64,000 nucleotides of DNA from Verrucomicrobia subdivision 3 bacterium UBA693 (GCA_002298785.1 DBMR01000110.1:74400-138399), one strand, 5' to 3'. Counted from the stretch's first letter, positions 24,475 through 33,313 are shown. Numbers and translations are program-made. Notes: a model not told the origin generated them from the letters alone.

Positions 24475-25539
24475 TTAGATACCCTTTTGGATCATGAACT
24501 TGAGGAGGTCCGCCACGCGGCAGCTATAACCCCATTCATTGTCGTACCAGCTCACGAGCTTGAAGAACTTCTTGTTCAGTTCGATTCCCGCGCCGGAGTC
24601 GAAGATCGAGGAGGCCTTGCAGTGAATGAAATCAGAGCTGACCACTTCGTCGTCGGTGTATTCGAGCACTCCCTTGAGGTAGGTCTCGCTGGCTTTCTTC
24701 ATCGCCGCGCAGATTTCGGCATAGGTGGTTTCCTTGACCGTTTTGACGGTCAGATCGACCACGGAGACCGTGGGCGTCGGGACGCGGAACGCCATGCCGG
24801 TGAGTTTCCCCTTAACTTCGGGGATAACCAGGGCGACAGCCTTGGCGGCGCCGGTGGTGGAGGGGATGATATTGACGGCAGCAGTGCGGCCGCCTTTCCA
24901 ATCCTTCTTGCTCGGGCCGTCCACCGTCTTTTGGGTGGCGGTATAAGCATGAATGGTGGACATCAAGCCTTCGTCCACGCCGAAACCTTCCTTGAGCAGC
25001 ACATGCACGACCGGCGCGAGGCAGTTCGTGGTGCAGGAAGCGTTCGAGATGACGTTGTGCTTGGCGGCGTCGTACCTATGGTCGTTGACTCCCATCACGA
25101 CGGTGATGTCTTCGTTCTTGGCCGGGGCCGAGATGATGACCTTCTTGGCGCCGGCGGTGATGTGGCCGTAGGAGGATTTCGGGTTATCCTTGGCGGCGTC
25201 GGTGAACAAGCCGGTGGATTCGATCACCAGGTCCACGCCGAGCTGCTTCCACGGCAATTCCGCCGGGGTCTTGGCGCTAACCACCAGGATTTCCTTGCCA
25301 TTGACCACCAGGACATCGTCTTCGGCTTTATCCGCCGACGATTTCTTGGAACTGACCGAACCCTGGAAGCGACCCTGGGTTGAGTCAAACTTAAGCAGGT
25401 ACGCCAGATTGTCCGCCGGAACGATATCGCCCACAGCGACCACTTCCACGTCCTTGCCGATCATGCCTTGTTCGGCGATGGCGCGAAATACCAGGCGCCC
25501 GATTCGTCCGAACCCGTTAATTGCAACTTTTACAGCCAT
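24475..25539 (-). CDS. gap: Glyceraldehyde-3-phosphate dehydrogenase
   Basis: Glycolytic enzyme converting glyceraldehyde-3-phosphate with phosphate and NAD(P) to 1,3-bisphosphoglycerate. The 354-residue protein has the N-terminal Rossmann motif INGFGRIGR, the catalytic cysteine in SNASCTTNCLAP (Cys169), the histidine-containing HAYTATQKTVDGPSKKDWKGGR segment and the C-terminal SWYDNEWGYSCRVADL. It is about 15-20 residues longer than most bacterial forms, with an insert around residues 60-75 (SVSSKKSSADKAEDD). It is a monocistronic gene with its own terminator, separate from the pgk-tpiA cluster 9 kb away. Confidence 0.97.
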   Translation of the reverse strand: MAVKVAINGFGRIGRLVFRAIAEQGMIGKDVEVVAVGDIVPADNLAYLLKFDSTQGRFQGSVSSKKSSADKAEDDVLVVNGKEILVVSAKTPAELPWKQLGVDLVIESTGLFTDAAKDNPKSSYGHITAGAKKVIISAPAKNEDITVVMGVNDHRYDAAKHNVISNASCTTNCLAPVVHVLLKEGFGVDEGLMSTIHAYTATQKTVDGPSKKDWKGGRTAAVNIIPSTTGAAKAVALVIPEVKGKLTGMAFRVPTPTVSVVDLTVKTVKETTYAEICAAMKKASETYLKGVLEYTDDEVVSSDFIHCKASSIFDSGAGIELNKKFFKLVSWYDNEWGYSCRVADLLKFMIQKGI

Positions 25540-25728
25540 ATTTCAATTTCAATAGTTTGGATGTCAGAGTCCGAGCGGGCATCTTACCCAGACGTAGTTT
25601 TTGGTCAAGATGAACTTAACGGGAAGGGCGCACGAATTCCGGCGGCACCGGCCTGGATGGGGAAGCGAAAGGGACTTTGACAGTTTGCCTTTGCAGGACG
25701 ACCATAACTGATAGCGGCTGCGCGGACG

Positions 25729-26883
25729 ATGAACTTGCGTAACACATTCACTCCCCTGAGCTTAGCTGACCGCCTGGATCGACAGACCGTCCGCGGCACC
25801 TTGTGGCGGACCGAAGGACCGCGGGTCCGTTGCTTCGCTTGCGGACATCGTTGCCTGATCGCCGAAGGCCGCCGGGGGATTTGCCGGGTGCGCCACAATG
25901 CGGCCGGGGAGTTGCGGGTGCCCTTTGGCTATGTGGCGGGGTTGCAGTGTGATCCGGTCGAGAAAAAACCATTCTTCCACGTCGAGCCGGGAGCGGACGC
26001 GCTGACCTTCGGCATGCTGGGCTGCGATTTTCACTGCGGCTATTGCCAGAATTGGGTGACCAGCCAGGCGTTGCGCGACGCGACGGCGACCGGTGGTTGG
26101 AAAGAGGTCACTCCGGCCCAGGTGGTGGAAGCGGCCATGCGGCAAGGCGCGCGGCTGTTGGTTTCCAGCTACAATGAACCATTGATCACCGCGGAGTGGG
26201 CGCGCGCGATTTTTGAACTGGGCCAACCGCAAGGCTTGCGCTGCGCTTTCGTTTCGAACGGCAACATCACCAGCGAAGCCCTGGATTATCTCGGCCCATA
26301 TCTCTCCGCGTACAAGGTGGACTTGAAAGGTTTCAATGACCGGAATTACCGCACCTTGGGCGGCACCCTGGACCACGTGCTGGACGGTATCCGGCTGATC
26401 CATGATCGGGGGATTTGGCTCGAGGTGGTCACCCTGCTGGTGCCTGGTTTCAACGACAGTGAGGCGGAGTTGCGGGACCTAACTGGATTTCTTTGCGGGA
26501 TTAATCCCGATATTCCGTGGCATGTGACCGCCTTTCATCCGGACTACAAAATGACCGGGCCGCCCATGACCACTCCGGCGCAACTCTGTCGTGCGGCGGA
26601 AATTGGGCGCGAATCCGGGCTGCGATTTGTTTATGCCGGCAATGCGCCGGGGCGGGTGGGGGAGTGGGAGCATACCCGTTGTCCGAAGTGCGGGGCCACG
26701 GTGATCGCGCGTCACGGTTACCACATCCAGAGTTACCATCTAAACGCTCAGGGGCAGTGCGGGCATTGCGCAGGTAGCATCCCCGGGCTTTGGCCGGTGG
26801 CGGCGGTGAAGTCCAGTCCGCTGTCACAACCGCGCGGGCCGCGCCGGGTGGAAATGCCAGGAACCATCACAGGTGGCATGTGA
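25729..26883 (+). CDS. amrS: AmmeMemoRadiSam system radical SAM enzyme
   Basis: Radical SAM protein of 384 residues. The N-terminal cysteine cluster RCFACGHRCLI (near residue 35) and GICRVR are typical of the AmrS/PflA-related group; the radical SAM iron-sulfur motif is CDFHCGYC (Cys99, Cys103, Cys106), followed by SSYNEPLI and KVDLKGFND. Near the C-terminus two further CxxC pairs (CPKCGA, CGHC) may bind zinc or another cluster. The product of AmrS chemistry is not established. The stop overlaps the GTG of the MEMO-like gene that follows, so the two are coupled. ATG 25729 is the first usable start. Confidence 0.93.
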   Translation: MNLRNTFTPLSLADRLDRQTVRGTLWRTEGPRVRCFACGHRCLIAEGRRGICRVRHNAAGELRVPFGYVAGLQCDPVEKKPFFHVEPGADALTFGMLGCDFHCGYCQNWVTSQALRDATATGGWKEVTPAQVVEAAMRQGARLLVSSYNEPLITAEWARAIFELGQPQGLRCAFVSNGNITSEALDYLGPYLSAYKVDLKGFNDRNYRTLGGTLDHVLDGIRLIHDRGIWLEVVTLLVPGFNDSEAELRDLTGFLCGINPDIPWHVTAFHPDYKMTGPPMTTPAQLCRAAEIGRESGLRFVYAGNAPGRVGEWEHTRCPKCGATVIARHGYHIQSYHLNAQGQCGHCAGSIPGLWPVAAVKSSPLSQPRGPRRVEMPGTITGGM

Positions 26884-27695
26884 CGGCAATTAAGACAGGA
26901 ATCCAATGGGTGCGGCCGGCGGCGGTGGCCGGGAAGTTTTATCCCGGTGGCGCCGCCGCGTTACGCCAGGAAGTGCGCGCCCTATTGACTGCGGTGACGC
27001 CGGGGAAAGCTCCCGGGCCTAAGGCAATCATCGCGCCGCATGCCGGCTATGTTTTCTCAGGGCCAATCGCGGCTTTCGCGTTCGCCGAATTCGCCGGCAG
27101 CCGCGGGGCGATCAAGCGCGTCATCGTGGCCGGCCCATCGCATTACGTTGGGTTCGAAGGGATCGCAACCAGTTCGGCGGCGGCCTTCGAGACGCCACTG
27201 GGCTGCGTGGCGGTGGATCGGGAAGCCGTGGCGGTGGTGGAAGGTCTGCGGCAGGTGAAACGCGTGGATGAAGCGCATGCGCGCGAGCACTCCCTCGAGG
27301 TCGAGCTGCCTTTTTTACAGGAGCTGCTGGGTGCCTTCAGCATTGTGCCGCTGGCCGTGGGTGAAGCCTCGGCGCGGGAAGTCAACGAGGTGTTGGAAGC
27401 GGTTTGGGGCGGCCCCGAGACGCGGATTTTGATCAGTTCCGACCTCAGTCATTACCATGATTGGGCCACGGCGGCCCGGTTGGATGCGGCGACCGCGCGC
27501 ATGATCGTCGCGCTCGCGCCCGAGGATCTGGGACCCGACCGGGCGTGTGGGGCGACGCCGATTGGCGGGTTGCTGCTTTCCGCGCAGCGGCACGGATTGC
27601 GCGGACGGTTGCTGGATTTGAGGAGCTCGGGAGACACGGCGGGAACGCGCGATCGCGTCGTGGGCTACGGCGCTTTCTCGTTTGATGAGCCGTGA
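26880..27695 (+). CDS. amrB: AmmeMemoRadiSam system protein B (MEMO1 family)
   Basis: MEMO-like protein of 271 residues, related to class III extradiol dioxygenases. Visible landmarks are VRPAAVAGKFYPG at the N-terminus, IIAPHAGYVFSG, VAGPSHYVGFEGI, REHSLEVELPFLQ and SSDLSHYHDW, which carry the metal-site histidines and aspartate of the family, and a C-terminal VVGYGAFSF. The GTG at 26880 overlaps the amrS stop (GTGA) and aligns with family starts; an upstream in-frame start at 26790 would lie within amrS and is rejected. The third component (AMMECR1/AmrA) is not fused and not nearby. The cellular role is unknown. Confidence 0.92.
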   Translation: MTAIKTGIQWVRPAAVAGKFYPGGAAALRQEVRALLTAVTPGKAPGPKAIIAPHAGYVFSGPIAAFAFAEFAGSRGAIKRVIVAGPSHYVGFEGIATSSAAAFETPLGCVAVDREAVAVVEGLRQVKRVDEAHAREHSLEVELPFLQELLGAFSIVPLAVGEASAREVNEVLEAVWGGPETRILISSDLSHYHDWATAARLDAATARMIVALAPEDLGPDRACGATPIGGLLLSAQRHGLRGRLLDLRSSGDTAGTRDRVVGYGAFSFDEP

Positions 27696-27858
27696 CTTTG
27701 AGCCGCTGTACCGGAGGCGCCGGACCTGAGTTTCTGCCGCGGCGCAGCCCGGCGAGCAGCCGGTAATCTTCGCTTGAACCCCGCCGGTGCGGTGTGCGTG
27801 CAGACGCACATTTACCGGTTACCCGGGAGATGTTAGTAAGAACCAGTCAGGTGAGTTT

Positions 27859-28719
27859 ATGAAACTGTCATCGCGCTGGTTGCCCGGGGAGGCCGGGCCT
27901 GAAAAAGGACGACTCGCTTTCACGCTGATCGAACTGCTGGTGGTTATTGCGATTATCGCGATCCTGGCGGCAATGCTGCTGCCCGCTTTGGGTAAAGCGA
28001 AGGAGAAAGCCCAGGGCATCAAATGTCTCAACAACACCAAGCAACTCATGATTGCCTGGCGGATGTATGCCGATGACAACACGGACCGGGTGGTCAACAA
28101 TTTCGGCGTGGTCAACACGACCGCGGAGGTTACCGGTCGCACCTACCGTAACTGGGTCAATAACGTGATGAGCTGGGACAACAACCAGATGAACACCAAC
28201 GTGGACCTGGTTAAGAACGGCATCATGAATATTTACCTGGCCGGGAATATCGGCGTCTACAAATGCCCGTCCGATTCCTTCCTCAGTGGAGTGCAGCGGA
28301 GCCTCGCCTGGACGGGACGCACCCGCAGCCTGGCGATGAACGCGTTTTTCGGGGCTTACGACCCGGCGGCCAAACCATCGGGCGTCAATAACTTCTTCCC
28401 AGACTACCGGCAATGGCTGAAGCTGGCCACGGTCCCGCGGCCTGCGAATTATTGGGTGGTGCTCGATGAGCATCCCGATTCGGTCAATGACGGTTATTTC
28501 CTGAACAACCCGGCGACGGTGCCGAGCCAGTGGGGCGATTACCCGGCGGCTTATCACAACGGCGCAGGCGGGTTGGCATTCGCTGACGGCCATTCGGAAG
28601 TCAAAAAGTGGAAGCAGCCGGTAGTTAAGGTGAATTACTCCTGGGGACCACCGGGGTTCAACTCCGCGGGGCAGGGGGATTATCGGTGGTTGATGGAGCG
28701 GACGGCTCTAAAGCTATAA
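27859..28719 (+). CDS. Type II secretion-like pseudopilin with H-X9-DG end
   Basis: Prepilin-type protein of 286 residues. The N-terminal cleavage/methylation site and helix FTLIELLVVIAIIAILAAMLLPALGKAKEKA is followed by IKCLNNTKQL, then a globular domain, and the sequence HNGAGGLAFADG, which fits the H-X9-DG motif of the PVC pseudopilin family. ATG 27859 has a GTGAG-like ribosome binding site and removes a 24-residue upstream extension. The leader peptide before the glycine/alanine cleavage site is long and charged. Such proteins occur in dozens of copies in Verrucomicrobiota and Planctomycetota genomes; the role of individual copies is unknown, probably secretion-system or surface-fibre subunits. 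Confidence 0.93.
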   Translation: MKLSSRWLPGEAGPEKGRLAFTLIELLVVIAIIAILAAMLLPALGKAKEKAQGIKCLNNTKQLMIAWRMYADDNTDRVVNNFGVVNTTAEVTGRTYRNWVNNVMSWDNNQMNTNVDLVKNGIMNIYLAGNIGVYKCPSDSFLSGVQRSLAWTGRTRSLAMNAFFGAYDPAAKPSGVNNFFPDYRQWLKLATVPRPANYWVVLDEHPDSVNDGYFLNNPATVPSQWGDYPAAYHNGAGGLAFADGHSEVKKWKQPVVKVNYSWGPPGFNSAGQGDYRWLMERTALKL

Positions 28720-28748
28720 CAAGATTTCTTCGATGGTGGTTTGGTCAG

Positions 28749-28780
28749 AACGGCGCGGTCACAGGACCGCGCCGTTTCTG
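28749..28780 (+). terminator. Hairpin terminator after the pseudopilin gene
   Basis: Perfect 12-bp stem AACGGCGCGGTC / GACCGCGCCGTT (28749-28760 and 28765-28776) with an ACAG loop and a short T-containing tail, between the convergent pseudopilin and cupin genes; it could work in both directions. Confidence 0.75.
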
Positions 28781-28786
28781 TATCGG

Positions 28787-29269
28787 CTACGGCGCAGGTC
28801 GGGGCGGGATAATCGTCATGCCATGGCGCTGGAACACCTCCGCCATTTTCGCGCGGTCGGTCGGTGCGCCGGTGGCCGCGCCGATTACTGCCGCCGCCTC
28901 GCGGAAATAGGCGGGGCCCATGATCGGCGGGCTGATGACCACGAGTTGTTTGGCATCCCGGCTGCCGAAGTTATCGAAGCGGTGCGCGGTGCCCCGTGGG
29001 ATGCAGAGAGCCTGGCCCGACCCCACTTCAATCGGCGTGCCGTCAACGGTCCACGTCAGCACGCCCTCAAGGCCATAGAGAATCTCCTCGTAGGCGTCGT
29101 TTTGATGCGCCGGCGCCGGTAGCTTTTGTCCGGCGGCGACGCTGAACTCGAACATCGACACGTTGCCGTTGGTATCGTCCCGCGTCAGGAGGAACCTGAT
29201 AACGATCCCGCTCTGGCCGATCTGGATGATTTCTTCCGAGGGATTGATCGTCGCCTTTTGTGTGCTCAT
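28787..29269 (-). CDS. Cupin-domain protein
   Basis: Small cytoplasmic protein of about 160 residues with a single cupin beta-barrel. The first cupin motif appears as PAHQNDAYEEILYGLEGVLTWTVDG (His, Asp/Glu ligands partly changed from the consensus G..H.H...E) and the second as GQALCIPRGTAHRFDNFG with the expected histidine. ATG 29269 (MSTQKATINPSEE) is preferred over an upstream start at 29347. The N-terminal ...IRFLLTRDDTNGNVSMFEFSV resembles cupins of the quercetin-dioxygenase-like group, but substrate and metal cannot be told from sequence. It stands alone, convergent with the pseudopilin gene. Confidence 0.88.
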   Translation of the reverse strand: MSTQKATINPSEEIIQIGQSGIVIRFLLTRDDTNGNVSMFEFSVAAGQKLPAPAHQNDAYEEILYGLEGVLTWTVDGTPIEVGSGQALCIPRGTAHRFDNFGSRDAKQLVVISPPIMGPAYFREAAAVIGAATGAPTDRAKMAEVFQRHGMTIIPPRPAP

Positions 29270-29597
29270 GTTCGAATGTTTTTCGGTTAGGTGGTTGCCC
29301 GCATGGTGCCGCCACTTTCCAAGGAAGTGAAGCCGAAAGGTCGCCACCCGTGGCAGAAAGTCATTACCCAGAAATCAGTTGTGGACCTCTACAAGGCGGG
29401 CAAGCCACTGCGATTGGATGTGGGTTATCGCCCACATCTGTTCGGTACGAAACATATGATTGTGTCTTGTTCTCGGGGTAGCTCTTCGCAACTCCGGGCT
29501 ACACGAGGGAACCCCTGCGGGTTTCATTAGAGAGCTACGTTCATATAGCTTCTCCGAAGTTGTTCACCAGCCGGTGCTGGGTTTCCCCTTCCAGCCC
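29270..29597. other. Gene-poor region with a foldable inverted repeat
   Basis: About 330 bp without a recognisable gene. A short open frame from 29303 is not similar to anything I know. At 29478-29538 an 8-bp inverted repeat (GTAGCTCT / AGAGCTAC) encloses a smaller hairpin (AACCC/GGGTT, 29510-29523), forming a folded element next to the integrase remnant. Confidence 0.45.
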
Positions 29598-29738
29598 CGG
29601 CAACGGCTGGAGCGCGGAATGGTTATCAGGATGGTGCAGGATTTATTGGTGCACGTGGATGTGGCGACGACACAGATCTATACGCAGGTGATGAAAAAGC
29701 CAGGGATGGGAGTGCGCAGCCCGTTGGACGACCTGTAA
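29598..29738 (+). pseudogene. 3' remnant of an integron-type tyrosine recombinase (IntI-like)
   Basis: The last 47 codons of an integrase-like gene survive: QRLERGMVIRMVQDLL is followed by VHVDVATTQIYTQVMKK and PGMGVRSPLDDL, then a stop. This matches the C-terminus of integron integrases (IRTVQ.LLGH.DV.TT.IYTHV...G.GVRSPLD.L), including the catalytic tyrosine in IYT. The upstream catalytic domain, including the HxLRH box, is missing; the sequence before residue RQR does not fit the family. It is a decayed fragment left by a lost integron or related element. Confidence 0.75.
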
Positions 29739-29768
29739 CTGGGTCCGGATGGGCCGTCGAAGGCGGGG

Positions 29769-30716
29769 TTACTTGTCCATGCGCACGTCCCAGGCGTCGC
29801 GCAGTCCATCTCCGAGGAAGTTAAAAGCCAGCAGTGCTCCGACGAGGAGGGTGCCCGGGCAGACGATGAGCCACCAATAGATGCGGATAGGGTTGATCTG
29901 GTCGGCGCCTTCGGCGATGAGCGATCCCCAACTGGCCATGGGCGGTTGCACTCCGAGGCCGAGATAGCTGAGAAACGATTCGTAAAGGATAATGGCAGGC
30001 ACGGTGAGAGTGACATAGACGATCACCACCCCGAAAGTGTTGGGCAGAATGTGGCGGGCCAAGATATGGATTGGGCCGGCGCCCATGGCCCGGCTGGCTT
30101 CCACGAAGGCGCGGTGCCGCAGCGAGAGGACCTGTCCGCGCACAATCCGCGCCATGTTCAGCCAGGAAACGGCACCCAGACCCACGAACAAAAACAGCAG
30201 GCGCGCCGAATGGGCCAGCCAGCCCGAGCCCGCTTGTTCCAGTTGGGATTTGACCACCCCCTCGAGAGTGGTGATCAGGACGATCACGAAAATGATCGAG
30301 GGCAGCGAGTAGAGGATGTCCACAAGGCGCATCATGATGGCGTCCACTCTGCCTCCGGCGTAACCGGCGATGGCGCCCCAAAGTACCCCGATTACCAGGC
30401 TGACGCCGGCTCCAACCAGCCCGACCATCAGGGAGATACCCGCCCCGAAGAGCACGCGTGCGAACAAATCGCGGCCATGCACATCGGTGCCAAACCAATG
30501 CGCGGCGGAAGGTGGTTGGAATTGCGCGTCGGAAAGCTGATCCGGATCAAAACGAGCGGCGAAGGCCTGTCCGGATGGGCCGGCACGGGCGGCGAAATGG
30601 GCCGCGACGGGGAGCAGGAGGACAAGCAGCACCAGCACGGCCAAGGCGAGCGCGCTCAGGACCGCGACGCGGTGGCGGCGGAAGCGGCTCCAGGCTCGTT
30701 GGGCGGGTTCAGGCAT
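29769..30716 (-). CDS. Oligopeptide/dipeptide ABC transporter permease (OppC/DppC type)
   Basis: Inner-membrane permease of 315 residues. A first transmembrane helix (VAVLSALALAVLVLLVLLLPV) is followed by a periplasmic segment with HWFGTDVHGRDLFARVLFG, the hallmark of DppC/OppC proteins, then five more helices and the cytoplasmic EAA loop VEASRAMGAGPIHILARHILPN that docks the ATPase. It overlaps the preceding permease gene by 8 bp. With the OppB-type and binding-protein genes it forms a three-gene set; no ATPase gene is present at this place, so the ATP-binding subunits must be encoded elsewhere. Confidence 0.94.
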   Translation of the reverse strand: MPEPAQRAWSRFRRHRVAVLSALALAVLVLLVLLLPVAAHFAARAGPSGQAFAARFDPDQLSDAQFQPPSAAHWFGTDVHGRDLFARVLFGAGISLMVGLVGAGVSLVIGVLWGAIAGYAGGRVDAIMMRLVDILYSLPSIIFVIVLITTLEGVVKSQLEQAGSGWLAHSARLLFLFVGLGAVSWLNMARIVRGQVLSLRHRAFVEASRAMGAGPIHILARHILPNTFGVVIVYVTLTVPAIILYESFLSYLGLGVQPPMASWGSLIAEGADQINPIRIYWWLIVCPGTLLVGALLAFNFLGDGLRDAWDVRMDK

Positions 30717-31623
30717 ATTTTACCCTCCGGTCCAGCACGACGTAGGCGAAATCAACCAGCAGGTTCAGGCCGATTAACAGCACCGCATAAAGCAGGACCA
30801 GGCCCACGACCAGTGTGTAATCGCGATTGAGCGAGCCGTTCACGAGAAAGGTGCCGAGTCCCGGAATCTGGAAAAGGCTTTCGATGACGAAGGACCCGGT
30901 GAGCAGGTCCGCCAGTAATGGTCCGCAATAGGAAACCACCGGCAGGATTGCGAGGCGAAAAGCGTGCCGCAGCAAGACCGTGTGTTCCGACAGACCTTTG
31001 GCGCGGGCGGTGGTGATGAACTCGGCGCGCAGCACCTGGAGCATGCCCTCCCGCATGAGCCGCGCAATGCGCCCCGAAAAGAAGAGGCCCAGAGCGATCA
31101 CCGGCATCACCGTGTGGGCAGGGGTGCCCCAGAGCGCCACCGGCAGCATGCGCCATCTGATCCCCAGATACATGACGAGAAACGGCGCCAGAACGAACGC
31201 CGGTATACAGACCATGAGGATAGCGAAGAAACTCCCGGCGTAATCCTGCCAGCGACCCCGTCGCACCGCGCTGAAGTAACCTATAGGGACGCCGATGCCG
31301 ACGGAGAGACCAAAGGCCAGCGCGCCGAGCACCAGCGAGACCGGCAACGCCTGGGCAATAATATCATTCACGGAATGATTCCGGTACTTGAGCGAGGGGC
31401 CCAAATCGCCTCGGGACAAGTCACCGAGAAACCGCAGGTATTGTTTCCAGGCCGGTTCGTCCAGGTGATATTTGGCCTGCAATTGATGTTCGATCTCTGG
31501 AGAGGCGGGCTTGCGTTCGCGGTCGAAGGGTCCGCCGGGGGCCACGTGCACCAGCATGAAAGCTAGGAAACTGATTAGCAGCAGCAAGGGGAGAGCAAAG
31601 AACAGCCGTTTAAGGAAGTACAT
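30709..31623 (-). CDS. Oligopeptide/dipeptide ABC transporter permease (OppB/DppB type)
   Basis: Inner-membrane permease of 304 residues starting MYFLKRLFFALPLLLLISFLAFMLVHVAPGGPFD, the typical OppB opening. Six transmembrane helices are predicted, with the EAA loop EFITTARAKGLSEHTVLLRHAFRLAILPVV and the downstream GSFVIESLFQIPGLGTFLVNG. ATG 31623 sits four bases beyond the stop of the binding-protein gene; a longer frame to 31698 would run back into that gene and is rejected. It forms the heterodimeric pore with the OppC-type protein encoded next. Confidence 0.94.
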   Translation of the reverse strand: MYFLKRLFFALPLLLLISFLAFMLVHVAPGGPFDRERKPASPEIEHQLQAKYHLDEPAWKQYLRFLGDLSRGDLGPSLKYRNHSVNDIIAQALPVSLVLGALAFGLSVGIGVPIGYFSAVRRGRWQDYAGSFFAILMVCIPAFVLAPFLVMYLGIRWRMLPVALWGTPAHTVMPVIALGLFFSGRIARLMREGMLQVLRAEFITTARAKGLSEHTVLLRHAFRLAILPVVSYCGPLLADLLTGSFVIESLFQIPGLGTFLVNGSLNRDYTLVVGLVLLYAVLLIGLNLLVDFAYVVLDRRVKYA

Positions 31624-31627
31624 TTGG

Positions 31628-33304
31628 TCAGTCCTCCCTCGTGCGGTCGGGGTTGGTGGCGGCTGGGCGGCGGAAAAGATCCTGCAGCGGATGTTCATCC
31701 AGCAGGTTCTGATTTAAACCGCCGATCTTTTTTGGATCGAAGCAATTGAAGCCGGCGTAAAAGAATACCGGCACCACTGGGGCCTCGGTTTCGACCAGGA
31801 GCGCTTCGGCCTCACGCAGCAAACCCGCGCGCCTGGCGGTGTCGGTTTGCTGATTGGCGCGTCGGATCAAATCGTCGTAAGCGGGGTTCTTCCAACCGGT
31901 GCGGTTGTTGCCGCTGTTGCTCAAGTAGAGATCAAGGAACGTGTTGGCATCGTTGTAATCGCCGACCCAGCTTGAGGCGGACAGATCGTAATCCAGGCGT
32001 GACTGGGTGTTGTAGAAGACTTTGCGTTCGATCTGTCTCAGTTCCACGGTCACGCCGAGATGTTCGCGCCACATCTGCTGCAATTCGACGGCGATTTTCC
32101 CTTGCATTTTGGCTGCACCTCCCGCGGCGGAAAAAAAGGTGTAATTCAAGGTGGGGAAACCGCGTCCGCCAGGAAAACCTGCGGCGGCGAGTAATTCGCG
32201 AGCCTGGGCCGGATCGAAGCTCAGTCCCTGGGGCGGGGTGTAGTTGGCTACACCATTGGGGACGAACTGGTAAGCGGGCTTTTCGCCGCCCTGGGTCAAC
32301 TTACGCACGATCCGGTCCTTATCTGTTGACAGGGCGAAGGCGCGGCGCAACCGGGGGTCATCCAGCGGTTTGCGGGTAACGTTGAAGCGGTAGAAGTAGG
32401 TTCCCAGGTAATTGAAGGTGTGAAAATCGGGACGCTGCTTGAGGACCTCCAGCAACTCGGTCGGGATGAGGTCTTTGTCCCACACGATATCGGCGATGCC
32501 GGTTTCGTAGAGATTCAGGGCGACGTTGGGCGAGCCGGTGGGGAGAATATCGATGACGTCGGTGCGGGTGTGAGCCGCGTCCCAGTATTGAGGGTTTTTG
32601 CGGAGGCGCACGCGGTCGTTAAGCCGCCAGTAAACCAGGGAATACGGCCCGCTGGAGGGCAGGGGACGCTCGCCAATCCAACGGTCGCCGGCGCGCTCGA
32701 TGGATTTTTGCGGCACCACGGCCAGGGTGGGGAAGCAGCAGAGATCGAGAAAGAAGGCGAGCGGCGAGTTAAGCTCCACGCGGAAGGTCAGTCGGTCCAA
32801 CACCCGCAACCCGACTTCGGCGAAGTCCTTGAGTTTGCCGGTGTAGAAGTCTTCCGCGTTGCGGATGTAAAAGAGTTGTCCCGCGTAATCGGAGGCCGTG
32901 GCTGGGTCCAGGGCGCGTTTCCAGGAGAAATAGACATCCTCGGCGGTGATGGGTTCGCCGGTGGACCATACGAGGTTCGAGCGGAGATGAAAGGTGTAGA
33001 CGGTCTGGTCGGGGGAGATTTCCCAGTGAGAGGCGAGCCCGGGAACCGGACGGCCTTGCTCACCGTCGAGCCGCAGCAATCCCTCGAAGAGCGCCTTGGT
33101 GATGCGCATATCCGAGTAGGAGGTGACGATGGCAGGATCGAGCGATTCCGGCTCGCCGCCGTTGGCGATCACGATTTCCGCGGCCGGTTGTGGCCGCCCA
33201 CAGCCGATGAGCAGCAACAGCAGAACCAGGATCAACGCCGGGAAGGCGTGGAACGAAAACGCTCCCCGGGGTTGCCGGGGAGCGTTTTGCCGAAGAGCTA
33301 TCAA
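31628..33304 (-). CDS. Oligopeptide ABC transporter substrate-binding lipoprotein (OppA type)
   Basis: Family-5 solute-binding protein of up to 558 residues. The hydrophobic stretch ends in the lipobox LLIGC, after which come the usual landmarks NGGEPESLDPAIVTSYSDMRITKALFEGL, ITAEDVYFSWKRALDP and a C-terminal DPKKIGGLNQNLLDEHPL. The start is awkward: the frame has only TTG codons, at 33304 (giving a charged n-region) or 33237 (leaving almost none). The longer version runs through a perfect 14-bp terminator hairpin behind secG. It captures peptides, possibly murein peptides, for the two permeases downstream. Confidence 0.9.
   Translation of the reverse strand: MIALRQNAPRQPRGAFSFHAFPALILVLLLLLIGCGRPQPAAEIVIANGGEPESLDPAIVTSYSDMRITKALFEGLLRLDGEQGRPVPGLASHWEISPDQTVYTFHLRSNLVWSTGEPITAEDVYFSWKRALDPATASDYAGQLFYIRNAEDFYTGKLKDFAEVGLRVLDRLTFRVELNSPLAFFLDLCCFPTLAVVPQKSIERAGDRWIGERPLPSSGPYSLVYWRLNDRVRLRKNPQYWDAAHTRTDVIDILPTGSPNVALNLYETGIADIVWDKDLIPTELLEVLKQRPDFHTFNYLGTYFYRFNVTRKPLDDPRLRRAFALSTDKDRIVRKLTQGGEKPAYQFVPNGVANYTPPQGLSFDPAQARELLAAAGFPGGRGFPTLNYTFFSAAGGAAKMQGKIAVELQQMWREHLGVTVELRQIERKVFYNTQSRLDYDLSASSWVGDYNDANTFLDLYLSNSGNNRTGWKNPAYDDLIRRANQQTDTARRAGLLREAEALLVETEAPVVPVFFYAGFNCFDPKKIGGLNQNLLDEHPLQDLFRRPAATNPDRTRED
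33256..33288 (-). terminator. Strong terminator-like hairpin behind secG, inside the 5' end of the oppA frame
   Basis: A 14-bp perfect inverted repeat (33256-33269 with 33275-33288, core CGCTCCCCGG / CCGGGGAGCG, 5-nt loop) with A-run and T-run arms at both ends, 26 bp past the secG stop. It has the form of a bidirectional intrinsic terminator, yet the longest OppA reading frame crosses it. Confidence 0.8.
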
Positions 33305-33313
33305 AGCGTCCGC

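Noticed and set aside
27793..27810. Hairpin TGTGCGT/ACGCACA between amrB and the pseudopilin gene
   Set aside because: Seven-base stem with only three T residues after it; too weak to call a terminator.
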